64,000 nucleotides of DNA from Streptomyces sp. WAC 01529 (GCF_003945545.1 NZ_CP029617.1:4759001-4823000); one strand, 5' to 3'. Shown: positions 1-9,852, counted from the stretch's first letter. Numbers and translations are program-made. Notes: generated by a model from the sequence alone, not told the origin.

Positions 1-617
1 TCAAGTTCGCGCTGTTCATGCTCGCCGAGTACGTCAACATGGTCACCGTCTCGGCGGTCTCGGTCACGCTCTTCCTCGGCGGCTGGCGGGCCCCGTATCC
101 GATCAGCACCTTCTGGGAGGGCGCGAACCACGGCTGGTGGCCGATGCTCTGGTTCGTGATCAAGGTCCAGCTGCTGCTGTTCTTCTTCATCTGGCTGCGC
201 GGCACGCTGCCACGCGTGCGCTACGACCAGCTGATGAAGCTCGGCTGGAAGGTCCTCATCCCGGTCTCCGTCGTCTGGCTGATGCTCGTCGCCACGGTCA
301 GGGCGATGCGGAACGAGAACTATGACTTCTCCTCGATCGCGCTCTATGTGGGCGGCGGGGTCATCGCGCTGCTGTTGCTCTCCGTGGTCGTCGACATCTT
401 CCGCGACCGGCGGGAGAAGGAGGCCGCCGCCGAGGAGAAACCGGTCGCCTTCGACCCGATGGCGGGCGGCTTCCCCGTGCCGCCGCTGCCCGGCCAGAGC
501 CTGCCACCCGTCCCGCGCCGACGCTCGCGCCAGGAGCGGGAGCTGATTGTCAGTGGTGGGCCGGATACTCAAAGTGACGGAACCCGAAGTGACGGAAAGG
601 AGGCGTCCGATGGCTGA
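1..617 (+). CDS. nuoH: NADH-quinone oxidoreductase subunit H, 3' part (cluster 1)
   Basis: The 5' end lies outside the window; the frame is open from base 3. NuoH is the membrane subunit that joins the proton-pumping arm to the quinone site. The visible part begins in the conserved AEYVNM segment, followed by hydrophobic segments and the motif LRGTLPRVRYDQLMKLGWK near the end of the conserved core. One more transmembrane helix follows, then a hydrophilic tail of about 70 residues rich in Pro and Arg, ending in two short SDG-containing units. The stop overlaps the nuoI start by 8 nt, so translation is coupled. Upstream nuo genes presumably continue leftwards. Confidence 0.95.
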   Translation, partial: KFALFMLAEYVNMVTVSAVSVTLFLGGWRAPYPISTFWEGANHGWWPMLWFVIKVQLLLFFFIWLRGTLPRVRYDQLMKLGWKVLIPVSVVWLMLVATVRAMRNENYDFSSIALYVGGGVIALLLLSVVVDIFRDRREKEAAAEEKPVAFDPMAGGFPVPPLPGQSLPPVPRRRSRQERELIVSGGPDTQSDGTRSDGKEASDG

Positions 618-1335
618 GTCGAAGAAGCAGACACCGGGATCACCGGCATCCCCGGCATCGCCCGAGTCACCCCACGAGTCGAACCAATCGAAGCAGGGGT
701 TCCAGAACCCCGTCGCGGGCTTCGGCGTGACCTTCAAGGCCATGTTCAAGAAGCGGCTGACCGAGCAGTATCCGGAGCAGCAGAAGACCACCGCTCCCCG
801 CTTCCACGGCAGGCACCAGCTGAACCGCCATCCGGACGGCCTGGAGAAGTGCGTCGGCTGCGAGCTCTGCGCCTGGGCCTGCCCCGCCGACGCCATCTAC
901 GTGGAGGGCGCGGACAACACGGAAGAGGAGCGGTACTCCCCGGGCGAGCGGTACGGCCGCGTCTACCAGATCAACTACGCCCGCTGCATCCTGTGCGGCC
1001 TGTGCATCGAGGCGTGCCCCACGCGCGCGCTGACGATGACGAACGAGTTCGAGCTGGCCGACAGCAGCCGCGAGAACCTCATCTACACCAAGGAGCAGCT
1101 GCTCGCCGGGCTCGAGGAGGGCATGGTCGAAAGCCCGCACTCGATCTTCCCCGGCATGGACGAGCAGGACTACTACCGAGGTCTGGTGACCGAGGCCGCG
1201 CCGGGGACGGTTCCCCAAGTGGCCCGCTCCAAGGGCGAGACGCCCCAGGAGGCGGCCTCGGACTTCGGGGACGGCGAACCGGCCTCCGGGAAGGTGGTCG
1301 GCGGACCGGCGTCGGAGAAGGTGATCCGCCGATGA
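610..1335 (+). CDS. nuoI: NADH-quinone oxidoreductase subunit I, two [4Fe-4S] clusters (cluster 1)
   Basis: This 241-residue peripheral subunit carries electrons along the complex I arm towards NuoB and quinone. Two ferredoxin-type motifs are visible: Cys81, 84, 87, 91 (CVGCELCAWACP) and Cys126, 129, 132, 136 (CILCGLCIEACP). I chose the ATG at 610 because AAAGGAGG lies at 596-603; an upstream GTG at 547 is in frame but has no comparable ribosome binding site and lies inside nuoH. The N-terminus (about 35 residues) is rich in Ser and Pro, and the C-terminal 50 residues look disordered. The stop overlaps the nuoJ start as ATGA. Confidence 0.95.
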   Translation: MAESKKQTPGSPASPASPESPHESNQSKQGFQNPVAGFGVTFKAMFKKRLTEQYPEQQKTTAPRFHGRHQLNRHPDGLEKCVGCELCAWACPADAIYVEGADNTEEERYSPGERYGRVYQINYARCILCGLCIEACPTRALTMTNEFELADSSRENLIYTKEQLLAGLEEGMVESPHSIFPGMDEQDYYRGLVTEAAPGTVPQVARSKGETPQEAASDFGDGEPASGKVVGGPASEKVIRR

Positions 1336-2171
1336 CGCAGCTCGCCGCCTACACCACCTCCACGGGCGAGGCCTTCCAGTTCTGGATCCTCGGCACGGTC
1401 GCCGTGATCGGCGCCCTGTGCACGATCCTCATGAAGAAGGCCGTGCACAGCGCGCTCTGTCTCGCCGGGACCATGATCATCCTGGCGGTCTTCTACCTCG
1501 CCAACGGCGCGTACTTCCTGGGCGTCGTCCAGATCGTCGTCTACACGGGCGCGATCATGATGCTCTTCCTCTTCGTGGTCATGCTCGTCGGTGTCACCGC
1601 CGCCGACTCCCTGAAGGAGACCATCAAGGGCCAGCGCTGGCTGGCGCTGCTCTGCGGACTCGGCTTCGCGGTGCTGCTCTTCGCGGGCATCGGGAACGCC
1701 TCGGTGAAGGAGTTCAACGGCCTCGGCAAGGCGAACGCCGGCGGCAACGTCGAGGGCCTGGCGGAACTCATCTTCACCAAGTACGTCTTCGCCTTCGAGA
1801 TCACCGGCGCGCTGCTCATCACCGCCACGGTCGGCGCGATGGTGCTCACCCACCGCGAGCGCACGGAGCGCGCCAAGACCCAGCGCGAGCGGTCCGAGGA
1901 GCGCGTGCGCGAGGGCAAGCACCTGCCGCCGCTGCCCGCCCCGGGTGTGTACGCCCGGCACAACGCCGTGGACATCGCCGGTCTGCTCCCCGACGGCACG
2001 CCCTCGGAGCTGACGGTCAACAAGACGCTGCGCGAGCGCGGCCAGATCCGTGACGTGTCGAGCGAGGCCCTGGACGACCTGCGGGCGCTGGAGCAGCGCT
2101 CCACCGACCGGCTGGAGCGGCCCGACCTGCGCGCGACCGACAGCGGGCGGACCGAGGAGGCGTCGAAGTGA
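1332..2171 (+). CDS. nuoJ: NADH-quinone oxidoreductase subunit J (cluster 1)
   Basis: A 279-residue membrane subunit of the complex I proton-pumping arm. Five hydrophobic segments fall in about the first 175 residues, including the typical VVQIVVYTGAIMMLFLFVVM stretch. After residue 175 there is a charged tail of about 100 residues, much longer than in Escherichia coli NuoJ. The start is the ATG in the ATGA overlap with nuoI; longer frames reading in from upstream are shadows of nuoI. The stop overlaps the nuoK GTG start by GTGA. Confidence 0.93.
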   Translation: MTQLAAYTTSTGEAFQFWILGTVAVIGALCTILMKKAVHSALCLAGTMIILAVFYLANGAYFLGVVQIVVYTGAIMMLFLFVVMLVGVTAADSLKETIKGQRWLALLCGLGFAVLLFAGIGNASVKEFNGLGKANAGGNVEGLAELIFTKYVFAFEITGALLITATVGAMVLTHRERTERAKTQRERSEERVREGKHLPPLPAPGVYARHNAVDIAGLLPDGTPSELTVNKTLRERGQIRDVSSEALDDLRALEQRSTDRLERPDLRATDSGRTEEASK

Positions 2172-2467
2172 ACCCCGTCAACTACCTCTATCTCGCCGCC
2201 CTGTTGTTCGCGATCGGTGCCACCGGCGTGCTCATCAGGCGGAACGCGATCGTGGTGTTCATGTGTATCGAGCTGATGCTCAACGCCTGCAACCTCGCGT
2301 TCGTGGCCTTCTCCCGGATGCACGGCAACCTCGACGGCCAGATCATCGCGTTCTTCACGATGGTCGTCGCCGCCGCGGAGGTCGTGGTCGGGCTCGCGAT
2401 CATCGTGTCGCTCTTCCGTTCCCGCCACTCGGCCTCGGTCGACGACGCCAGCCTGATGAAGCTGTAA
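2168..2467 (+). CDS. nuoK: NADH-quinone oxidoreductase subunit K (cluster 1)
   Basis: A 99-residue, three-helix subunit related to MrpC. The motif VVFMCIELMLNACNLAF holds the membrane-embedded Glu that family knowledge links to proton translocation, and a second Glu sits in VVAAAEVVVGLAI. It starts with GTG inside the GTGA overlap with nuoJ. The length is the family standard, unlike the extended paralogue in the second cluster at 48146-48562. Confidence 0.95.
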   Translation: MNPVNYLYLAALLFAIGATGVLIRRNAIVVFMCIELMLNACNLAFVAFSRMHGNLDGQIIAFFTMVVAAAEVVVGLAIIVSLFRSRHSASVDDASLMKL

Positions 2468-2477
2468 GGGGCTGAAA

Positions 2478-4373
2478 GTGGAGAACCTGATTGCGCTGCT
2501 CGTCGCGGCGCCTCTGCTCGGAGCGGCCGTACTGCTGTGCGGCGGCCGGGCGTTGGACCGCGCGGGCCACTGGCTCGGCACGCTGCTCGCGGCCGCCTCC
2601 TTCGTCGTCGCCGTGGTGCTCTTCGCGGACATGCTGGGCAAGGGCGCCGAGGAGCGCACCCTGTCGCAGCACCTGTTCAGCTGGCTGCCCGTCGAGGGCT
2701 TCCAGGCGGACGTCGCCTTCCAGCTCGACCAGCTGTCGATGACGTTCGTCCTGCTGATCTCCGGCGTCGGCACCCTGATCCACGTCTACTCCATCGGGTA
2801 CATGGAGCACGACGAGCGCCGCCGCCGCTTCTTCGGCTATCTGAACCTCTTCCTCGCAGCGATGCTCCTCCTCGTCCTCGCCGACAACTACCTCCTCCTG
2901 TACGTCGGCTGGGAGGGCGTCGGTCTCGCCTCGTACCTCCTGATCGGCTTCTGGCAGCACAAGCCCAGCGCGGCCACCGCCGCGAAGAAGGCCTTCCTGG
3001 TCAACCGGGTCGGCGACATGGGCCTTTCGATCGCCATCATGCTGATGTTCACCACCTTCGGGACGTTCGCCTTCGGGCCCGTCCTGGAGGCCACGGGTGA
3101 GACCAGCGAGGGCAAGCTCACCGCCATCGGCCTGATGCTGCTGCTCGCCGCGTGCGGCAAGTCCGCCCAGGTGCCGCTGCAGTCCTGGCTCGGTGACGCG
3201 ATGGAGGGCCCGACCCCGGTCTCGGCCCTCATCCACGCCGCCACGATGGTGACCGCGGGTGTCTATCTGATCGTCCGCTCCGGCGCGATCTTCAACGGAG
3301 CGCCCGAGGCGCAGCTCGTCGTCACGATCGTCGGAGCGGTCACGCTCCTGTTCGGTGCGATCGTCGGTTGCGCGAAGGACGACATCAAGAAGGCGCTCGC
3401 CGGTTCGACGATGTCCCAGATCGGCTACATGATCCTCGCCGCCGGCCTCGGCCCCATCGGCTACGTCTTCGCGATCATGCACCTGGTGACGCACGGCTTC
3501 TTCAAGGCCGGGCTCTTCCTCGGCGCCGGATCGGTCATGCACGGCATGAACGACGAGGTCGACATGAGGAAGTACGGCGGCCTCAGGAAGTACATGCCGG
3601 TCACCTTCGTCACCTTCGGGCTCGGCTATCTCGCGATCATCGGCTTCCCCGGTCTCTCCGGCTTCTTCTCCAAGGACAAGATCATCGAGGCGGCCTTCGC
3701 CAAGGGCGGCACCGAGGGGTGGATCCTCGGCTCGGTGGCGCTGCTCGGCGCGGCCATCACCGCGTACTACATGACGCGCGTGATGCTCCTGACCTTCTTC
3801 GGAGAGAAGCGCTGGCAGCCGGATGCCGAAGGACACGCACCGCACCCGCACGAGTCTCCGAAGACCATGACGATCCCGATGATCGTGCTCGCCTTCGGTT
3901 CGGTCTTCGCGGGCGGCTTCTTCGGCATCGGCGACCGCTTCCTGCACTGGCTGGAGCCGGTCACCGGCCACAAGCACGGTCACTCCCCGCTCAGCGCCGC
4001 CACGGTCACGGGCGCCACCGTGGGCGTCCTGCTCATCGGCGTCGCCCTGGCCTACCTCCAGTACGGGCGCGGGCCCGTACCGGTCACCGCCCCGCGCGGC
4101 TCGCTGCTCACCCGGGCCGCCCGCCGCGACCTCCTCCAGGACGACTTCAACCACGTCGTCCTGGTGCGCGGCGGTGAGCACCTCACGCGCTCCCTGGTCT
4201 ACGTCGACCACACCCTGGTCGACGGGGTCGTCAACGGCACGGCGGCCACGATGGGCGGCCTCTCCGGGCGCCTGCGCAAACTGCAGAACGGCTACGCCCG
4301 CTCCTACGCGGTCTCGATGTTCGGCGGCGCTGCGGTGCTCATCGCCGCGACCCTGCTGATGAGGGCGGTCTGA
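2478..4373 (+). CDS. nuoL: NADH-quinone oxidoreductase subunit L (cluster 1)
   Basis: A 631-residue Mrp-antiporter-like proton channel at the distal end of complex I. Recognisable core motifs are DNYLLLYVGWEGVGLASYLL, GKSAQVPLQSWLGDAMEGPT and PVSALIHAATMVTAGVYL, followed by the KDDIKKALAGSTMSQIGYM region and the lateral helix region near the C-terminus. The GTG at 2478 follows nuoK by 10 nt with an AAGGGG ribosome site. Frames on the opposite strand here are codon-bias shadows. Confidence 0.96.
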   Translation: MENLIALLVAAPLLGAAVLLCGGRALDRAGHWLGTLLAAASFVVAVVLFADMLGKGAEERTLSQHLFSWLPVEGFQADVAFQLDQLSMTFVLLISGVGTLIHVYSIGYMEHDERRRRFFGYLNLFLAAMLLLVLADNYLLLYVGWEGVGLASYLLIGFWQHKPSAATAAKKAFLVNRVGDMGLSIAIMLMFTTFGTFAFGPVLEATGETSEGKLTAIGLMLLLAACGKSAQVPLQSWLGDAMEGPTPVSALIHAATMVTAGVYLIVRSGAIFNGAPEAQLVVTIVGAVTLLFGAIVGCAKDDIKKALAGSTMSQIGYMILAAGLGPIGYVFAIMHLVTHGFFKAGLFLGAGSVMHGMNDEVDMRKYGGLRKYMPVTFVTFGLGYLAIIGFPGLSGFFSKDKIIEAAFAKGGTEGWILGSVALLGAAITAYYMTRVMLLTFFGEKRWQPDAEGHAPHPHESPKTMTIPMIVLAFGSVFAGGFFGIGDRFLHWLEPVTGHKHGHSPLSAATVTGATVGVLLIGVALAYLQYGRGPVPVTAPRGSLLTRAARRDLLQDDFNHVVLVRGGEHLTRSLVYVDHTLVDGVVNGTAATMGGLSGRLRKLQNGYARSYAVSMFGGAAVLIAATLLMRAV

Positions 4374-4378
4374 TACCG

Positions 4379-5950
4379 ATGTCCTTTCCACTGCTGACAG
4401 CGACGGCGGCCCTGCCCGCGGTCGGCGCGATCGCCACGGCGGCCGTCCCGGCCGCCCGGCGGTCCGCCGCCAAGTGGCTCGCGCTGCTCGTCTCGCTCGC
4501 CACGCTGGCGCTCGCCGTGACCGTCCTCGTGCGGTTCGACCCGGACGGCGACCGCTATCAACTCACCGAGTCCCGCGCGTGGATCGCGGAGTTCGGGGTG
4601 CGGTACGAGCTGGGGGTCGACGGCATCGGCGTCGCGCTCATCGGCCTCACCGCGCTGCTGATCCCGTTCATCATCCTGGCGGGCTGGCACGACGCCGATC
4701 CCCTGGAGACCAAGTCGTCCCGGTGGCGGCCGACGCAGGGCTTCTTCGCCCTGATCCTCGCCGTCGAGGCGATGGTGATCATCTCCTTCGAGGCCACCGA
4801 CGTCTTCCTCTTCTACATCTTCTTCGAAGCCATGCTCATCCCGATGTACTTCCTCATCGGTGGCTTCGGGGACCGCGCCCACGCGGGCAGCGACGAGAAC
4901 GCCTCGGCGCAGCGCAGTTACGCGGCCGTGAAGTTCCTGCTCTACAACCTCGTCGGCGGTCTCATCATGCTGGCCGCGGTGATCGGGCTCTACGTGGTCG
5001 CGGGGAACTTCTCGCTCCAGGAGATCGCCGAGGCCCGCGCCAACGGCACGCTCGACATGGCGACCAGCACCGAGCGGTGGCTCTTCCTCGGCTTCTTCTT
5101 CGCCTTCGCGGTGAAGGCGCCGCTGTGGCCGCTGCACACCTGGCTGCCGAACGCGATGGGCGAGTCCACGGCCCCCGTCGCCGTGCTGATCACGGCGGTG
5201 GTCGACAAGGTCGGCACCTTCGCGATGCTGCGGTTCTGCCTCGGGCTCTTCCCCGAGGCGAGCAAGTGGGCGACGCCGGTCATCCTCGTACTCGCGCTGA
5301 TCAGCATCATCTACGGCGCGCTGCTCGCCGTCGGCCAGCGCGACATCAAGCGCCTGGTGGCGTACGCGTCGATCTCGCACTTCGGGTTCATCGTCCTCGG
5401 CATCTTCGCGATGACCTCGCAGGGCCAGTCGGGCGCGACGCTCTACATGGTCAACCACGGCCTGTCGACCGCCGCGCTGATGCTGGTGGCCGGCTTCCTG
5501 ATCTCGCGGCGCGGCTCGCGTCTGATCGCCGACTACGGAGGGGTGCAGAAAGTCGCCCCGGTGCTCGCGGGCACCTTCCTGATCGGCGGTCTGGCCACGC
5601 TCTCGCTGCCGGGGCTCGCACCCTTCGTGAGTGAATTCCTGGTCCTGGTCGGCGCGTTCGCGCGCTATCCGGTGGTCGGGATCATCGCGACCCTCGGTAT
5701 CGTGCTCGCCGCGCTCTACACCCTCGTCCTCTACCAGCGGACGATGACGGGCCCCGTGAAGCCGGAGGTCTCGGCCATGCCGGACCTGCGGGTGCGGGAA
5801 CTGGTCGTCGTCGCCCCGCTGATCGCGCTCCTGATCGGCCTCGGGGTCTACCCCAAGCCGCTCACCGAGCTGGTGAACCCGGCGGTCGAGCACACCATGT
5901 CCGACGTACAGCAGAAGGACCCCGAGCCCGAGGTGGAGGCGGCCAAGTGA
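4379..5950 (+). CDS. nuoM: NADH-quinone oxidoreductase subunit M (cluster 1)
   Basis: A 523-residue antiporter-like membrane subunit of complex I with about 14 hydrophobic segments. Conserved stretches include FLFYIFFEAMLIPMYFLIGG (essential Glu region), VKAPLWPLHTWLPNAMGES and GQRDIKRLVAYASISHFGF. It starts 5 nt after nuoL and ends in a GTGA overlap with nuoN, so it lies within the same transcript. The C-terminal 20 residues are acidic and outside the membrane core. Confidence 0.96.
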   Translation: MSFPLLTATAALPAVGAIATAAVPAARRSAAKWLALLVSLATLALAVTVLVRFDPDGDRYQLTESRAWIAEFGVRYELGVDGIGVALIGLTALLIPFIILAGWHDADPLETKSSRWRPTQGFFALILAVEAMVIISFEATDVFLFYIFFEAMLIPMYFLIGGFGDRAHAGSDENASAQRSYAAVKFLLYNLVGGLIMLAAVIGLYVVAGNFSLQEIAEARANGTLDMATSTERWLFLGFFFAFAVKAPLWPLHTWLPNAMGESTAPVAVLITAVVDKVGTFAMLRFCLGLFPEASKWATPVILVLALISIIYGALLAVGQRDIKRLVAYASISHFGFIVLGIFAMTSQGQSGATLYMVNHGLSTAALMLVAGFLISRRGSRLIADYGGVQKVAPVLAGTFLIGGLATLSLPGLAPFVSEFLVLVGAFARYPVVGIIATLGIVLAALYTLVLYQRTMTGPVKPEVSAMPDLRVRELVVVAPLIALLIGLGVYPKPLTELVNPAVEHTMSDVQQKDPEPEVEAAK

Positions 5951-7596
5951 GCGCATCAGCCGTCCACAGCCTGTGGACAACGGCCGCCGATCCGATCGAC
6001 AAGATCGGCGCGCCCAAGATCGAGTATGGACAGCTGTCACCGACGTTGATCGTCATCGGTGCGGCCGTCGTCGGAGTGCTCGTCGAAGCCTTCGTCCCGC
6101 GCAAGTTCCGTTACTACGTGCAGTTGTTCCTGTCCGTCGTCGCCCTCGCCGCGGCCTTCGCCGCCGTCGTCGGGCTCGCGGCCCGCGGGTTCGGTACGAC
6201 GAAGGCGCAGATCGCGGCGATGGGCGCGATCGCGGTCGACGGCCCCGCGCTCTTCCTCCAGGGCACGATCCTGCTCGCCGGGCTCGTCGCCATCTTCACC
6301 TTCGCCGAGCGGCGGCTCGACCCGCTGGCGCACGGCAACCGCGTCGACTCCTTCGTCGCGCAGGCCGGGGCGGTGCCCGGCAGCGAAGGCGAACAGGCCG
6401 CCACCAAGGCGGGGTTCACCACCACCGAGGTGTTCCCGCTGGCGCTCTTCGCCATCGGCGGCATGCTCGTCTTCCCCGCGGCCAACGACCTCCTGACGCT
6501 CTTCATCGCGCTGGAAGTCTTCTCCCTGCCGCTGTACCTGCTGTGCGCGCTCGCCCGCCGCAAGCGCCTCATGTCGCAGGAAGCCGCCGTCAAGTACTTC
6601 CTGCTCGGCGCGTTCGCCTCCGCGTTCACGCTCTTCGGCATCGCGCTCCTGTACGGGTACGCGGGCTCGGTGTCGTACGCGACGATCGCGGACGTCGTCG
6701 AGGGCAACGTCTCGACGGTGGACCCGGCGCTCGCCGAGACCATGGGCAACGACGCGCTGCTTCTGATCGGCGTCGCGATGGTCGTCATGGGGCTGCTCTT
6801 CAAGGTGGGCGCGGTGCCGTTCCACATGTGGACGCCCGACGTGTACCAGGGCGCTCCGACCCCGGTCACCGGTTTCATGGCGGCGGCGACGAAGGTGGCC
6901 GCGTTCGGCGCGCTGCTGCGGCTGCTGTACGTGGTCCTGCCGGGCCTGCGCTGGGACTGGCGGCCGGTCATGTGGGGCATCGCGATCATCACGATGCTGG
7001 GCGGCGCGATCGTCGCGATCACCCAGACCGACATCAAGCGGCTCCTCGCGTACTCGTCCATCGCGCACGCGGGCTTCATCCTCGCCGGTGTCATCGCCAC
7101 CACCCCGGACGGCGTCTCCTCGGTCCTCTTCTATCTGGCGGCCTACTCCTTCGTGACGATCGGCGCTTTCGCCGTGGTCACGCTGGTGCGCGACGCGGGG
7201 GGCGAGGCCACGCACCTGTCCAAGTGGGCGGGGCTCGGGCGGCGGTCCCCGCTGGTCGCGGCGGTCTTCGCGGTCTTCCTGCTGGCCTTCGCCGGCATTC
7301 CGCTGACCTCCGGGTTCACGGGGAAGTTCGCGGTCTTCAAGGCGGCGGCCGAGGGCGGCGCGGGCGCGCTCGTCGTGGTCGGCGTGCTGTCGTCCGCGAT
7401 CGCCGCGTTCTTCTACATCCGTGTGATCGTGCTCATGTTCTTCAGCGAGCCGAAGGCGGACGGCCCCACGGTCGCCGTGCCCTCGCCGCTGACCATGACG
7501 GCGATCGGCGTGGGCGTCGCGGTGACGCTGGTGCTGGGTGTGGCCCCGCAGTACTTCCTGGACCTGGCCGGGCAGGCGGGGGTCTTCGTCCGGTAG
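5947..7596 (+). CDS. nuoN: NADH-quinone oxidoreductase subunit N (cluster 1)
   Basis: A 549-residue antiporter-like subunit that completes the membrane arm. Motifs such as GALFKVGAVPFHMW-type residues at about 280-290 and QTDIKRLLAYSSIAHAGFIL mark the family. The N-terminus carries a hydrophilic stretch of about 35 residues before the first helix. It is the last nuo gene of this operon: the coding region is followed within 30 nt by a perfect hairpin at 7626-7661. Confidence 0.96.
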   Translation: MSASAVHSLWTTAADPIDKIGAPKIEYGQLSPTLIVIGAAVVGVLVEAFVPRKFRYYVQLFLSVVALAAAFAAVVGLAARGFGTTKAQIAAMGAIAVDGPALFLQGTILLAGLVAIFTFAERRLDPLAHGNRVDSFVAQAGAVPGSEGEQAATKAGFTTTEVFPLALFAIGGMLVFPAANDLLTLFIALEVFSLPLYLLCALARRKRLMSQEAAVKYFLLGAFASAFTLFGIALLYGYAGSVSYATIADVVEGNVSTVDPALAETMGNDALLLIGVAMVVMGLLFKVGAVPFHMWTPDVYQGAPTPVTGFMAAATKVAAFGALLRLLYVVLPGLRWDWRPVMWGIAIITMLGGAIVAITQTDIKRLLAYSSIAHAGFILAGVIATTPDGVSSVLFYLAAYSFVTIGAFAVVTLVRDAGGEATHLSKWAGLGRRSPLVAAVFAVFLLAFAGIPLTSGFTGKFAVFKAAAEGGAGALVVVGVLSSAIAAFFYIRVIVLMFFSEPKADGPTVAVPSPLTMTAIGVGVAVTLVLGVAPQYFLDLAGQAGVFVR

Positions 7597-7625
7597 GCCG
7601 TCGTCCTTGAAGTCGAACGTATGTC

Positions 7626-7661
7626 GCCGCCCGGCATCCCGATCTGGGGATGCCGGGCGGC
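7626..7661 (+). terminator. Terminator after nuoN
   Basis: A perfect 15-bp stem (7626-7640 with 7647-7661) and a 6-nt loop sit 30 nt after the nuoN stop; the stem can extend by one or two pairs. There is no long U tract, which is usual for Streptomyces terminators. It separates the nuo operon from recQ. Confidence 0.75.
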
Positions 7662-7773
7662 GGCCTGTGGATAACTTCTCGGGCTGTCGGTGCGGGGCCC
7701 TATCGTGGAGGCAGTGGTCGGGGCAGCGACCCGAGCGGTGACCGAGGCAGGACGTACGGCGGGGGACAGGGCG

Positions 7774-9804
7774 ATGGATGGGACCAGCGGCATGAGCGAG
7801 GTGACGGCGTCGGCACCGGTGCCGGGCGGCACGGCGACCGGCTCGGTGACGGAGAGCGACGCGCTGCGGACGCTCCACCGCGTCTTCGGGTACGACGCCT
7901 TCCGGGGCGAGCAGGAAGCCATCATCGACCATGTGGTGGCCGGTGGTGACGCCGTCGTCCTCATGCCCACCGGTGGCGGAAAGTCCCTCTGCTATCAGAT
8001 CCCGGCCCTGGTCAGACCGGGTACGGGCGTGGTGGTCTCCCCGCTCATCGCGCTCATGCAGGACCAGGTGGACGCGCTGCGGGCGGCCGGTGTGCGCGCC
8101 GGGTTCATCAACTCCACGCAGGACTTCGACGAGCGGCGCGTGATGGAGGCCGAGTTCCTCGCGGGGGAGCTGGACGTGCTCTATCTCGCTCCGGAGCGGC
8201 TGCGGCTCGACGCCACCCTCGACCTCCTCTCGCGCGGCAAGATCTCCGTCTTCGCCATCGACGAGGCGCACTGCGTCGCGCAGTGGGGGCATGACTTCCG
8301 GCCCGACTATCTGGCTCTCTCCGTGCTCGGGCAGCGCTGGCCGGACGTGCCCCGCATCGCCCTGACGGCGACGGCCACGCACGCCACGCACCGGGAGATC
8401 ACCGAGCGGCTCGGCATGCCGGACGCCAAGCACTTCGTGGCGAGCTTCGACCGGCCCAACATCCAGTACCGCATCGTGCCCAAGGCCGAGCCGAAGAAGC
8501 AGCTCCTCGCCTTCCTGAAGGAGGAGCACGAGGGCGACGCCGGCATCGTCTACTGCCTCTCGCGCAATTCGGTGGAGAAGACCGCCGAGTTCCTGTGCCG
8601 GAACGGCATCGAGGCCGTCCCGTACCACGCGGGCCTCGACGGCGGCACGCGCGCGGCCCACCAGTCGCGCTTCCTGCGGGAGGAAGGCCTCGTCGTCTGC
8701 GCGACGATCGCCTTCGGCATGGGCATCGACAAGCCGGACGTCCGCTTCGTCGCCCACCTCGACCTGCCCAAGTCGGTCGAGGGGTACTACCAGGAGACGG
8801 GCCGCGCGGGCCGCGACGGCCTACCCTCGACGGCCTGGATGGCGTATGGCCTCCAGGACGTCGTGCAGCAGCGCAAGATGATCCAGGGCAGCGAGGGCGA
8901 CGAGGCGTTCCGGCGCCGGGCCGCCTCCCACCTGGACTCGATGCTGGCGCTCTGCGAGACCGCGCAGTGCCGCCGGGCCCAGCTGCTCACGTACTTCGGC
9001 CAGGAGGCGGCGGCACAGTCCTGCGGGAACTGCGACACGTGCCTCGCCCCGCCCGAAACCTGGGACGGCACGGTCGCGGCGCAGAAGGTGCTCTCCACGG
9101 TGGTGCGCCTCCAGCGCGAGCGCGGCCAGAAGTTCGGCGCGGGCCAGATCATCGACATCCTGCTGGGCAAGAAGACCGCGAAGGTCATCCAGTTCGACCA
9201 CGACCAGCTCTCCGTCTTCGGCATCGGCGAGGAGCTGGCGGAGGCCGAATGGCGGGGCGTGGTGCGGCAGTTGCTGGCGCAGGGCCTCCTCGCGGTCGAG
9301 GGGGAGTACGGCACGCTGGTGCTCACCGAGACGAGCGGTTCCGTCCTCGGCCGTGAGCGCGAGGTGCGGCTGCGCAAGGAGCCGAAGCGGGCCCCGGCGG
9401 CGCGGGCGGCAAAGGGCGAGCGCAAGGCGAAGGCGGCGGCAGCGGTCGCCGAGCTGCCCCCGGAGGCGGTGCCGGTCTTCGAGGCGCTGCGTGCCTGGCG
9501 CGGCGCCCAGGCCAAGGAGCAGGGCGTCCCCGCGTACGTGATCTTCCACGACGCCACGCTGCGTGAGATCGCCACGCTGCGGCCGACGTCCGTCGGGGAC
9601 CTCGCGGGCATCAGCGGGGTCGGCGAGAAGAAGCGGGCGACGTACGGCGAGGGTGTGGTCGGGGTCGTCGCGGAGTTCACGGGCGGCGCGGCGGCTTCCG
9701 GCGGGACGCCGCCCGGGGAGCGGTCCGCGGTGCCCGAGCCGAGGCTCAGCGAGGACGTGGAGCCGGAGTGGGGGGACGAGGAGGAGCCGGACTGGTCGTC
9801 CTGA
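7774..9804 (+). CDS. recQ: ATP-dependent DNA helicase RecQ
   Basis: A 3'-5' superfamily 2 helicase used in recombination and repair. With the ATG at 7774 (GGGGGACAGG just upstream) the protein has 676 residues; an ATG at 7792 is also possible. Walker A is PTGGGKS at residues 65-71 and the DEAH box at 163-166. The conserved helicase core is followed by the RecQ zinc-binding part (CRRAQLLTYFG then CGNCDTC), an RQC winged helix and a C-terminal HRDC domain (about 560-640, GDLAGISGVGEKK). The domain set is complete. It is transcribed away from nuoN and converges on the fumarylacetoacetase gene. Confidence 0.93.
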   Translation: MDGTSGMSEVTASAPVPGGTATGSVTESDALRTLHRVFGYDAFRGEQEAIIDHVVAGGDAVVLMPTGGGKSLCYQIPALVRPGTGVVVSPLIALMQDQVDALRAAGVRAGFINSTQDFDERRVMEAEFLAGELDVLYLAPERLRLDATLDLLSRGKISVFAIDEAHCVAQWGHDFRPDYLALSVLGQRWPDVPRIALTATATHATHREITERLGMPDAKHFVASFDRPNIQYRIVPKAEPKKQLLAFLKEEHEGDAGIVYCLSRNSVEKTAEFLCRNGIEAVPYHAGLDGGTRAAHQSRFLREEGLVVCATIAFGMGIDKPDVRFVAHLDLPKSVEGYYQETGRAGRDGLPSTAWMAYGLQDVVQQRKMIQGSEGDEAFRRRAASHLDSMLALCETAQCRRAQLLTYFGQEAAAQSCGNCDTCLAPPETWDGTVAAQKVLSTVVRLQRERGQKFGAGQIIDILLGKKTAKVIQFDHDQLSVFGIGEELAEAEWRGVVRQLLAQGLLAVEGEYGTLVLTETSGSVLGREREVRLRKEPKRAPAARAAKGERKAKAAAAVAELPPEAVPVFEALRAWRGAQAKEQGVPAYVIFHDATLREIATLRPTSVGDLAGISGVGEKKRATYGEGVVGVVAEFTGGAAASGGTPPGERSAVPEPRLSEDVEPEWGDEEEPDWSS

Positions 9805-9852
9805 GGAGGGTGGCCGGAGCGGCGCCGGGCGGGGGAGCGGGAGCCGGGTGCG

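Noticed and set aside
7690..7773. A 28-residue N-terminal extension of RecQ
   Set aside because: The stretch reads into the intergenic region without a ribosome site and is not typical of RecQ; the ATG at 7774 has GGGGGACAGG upstream.
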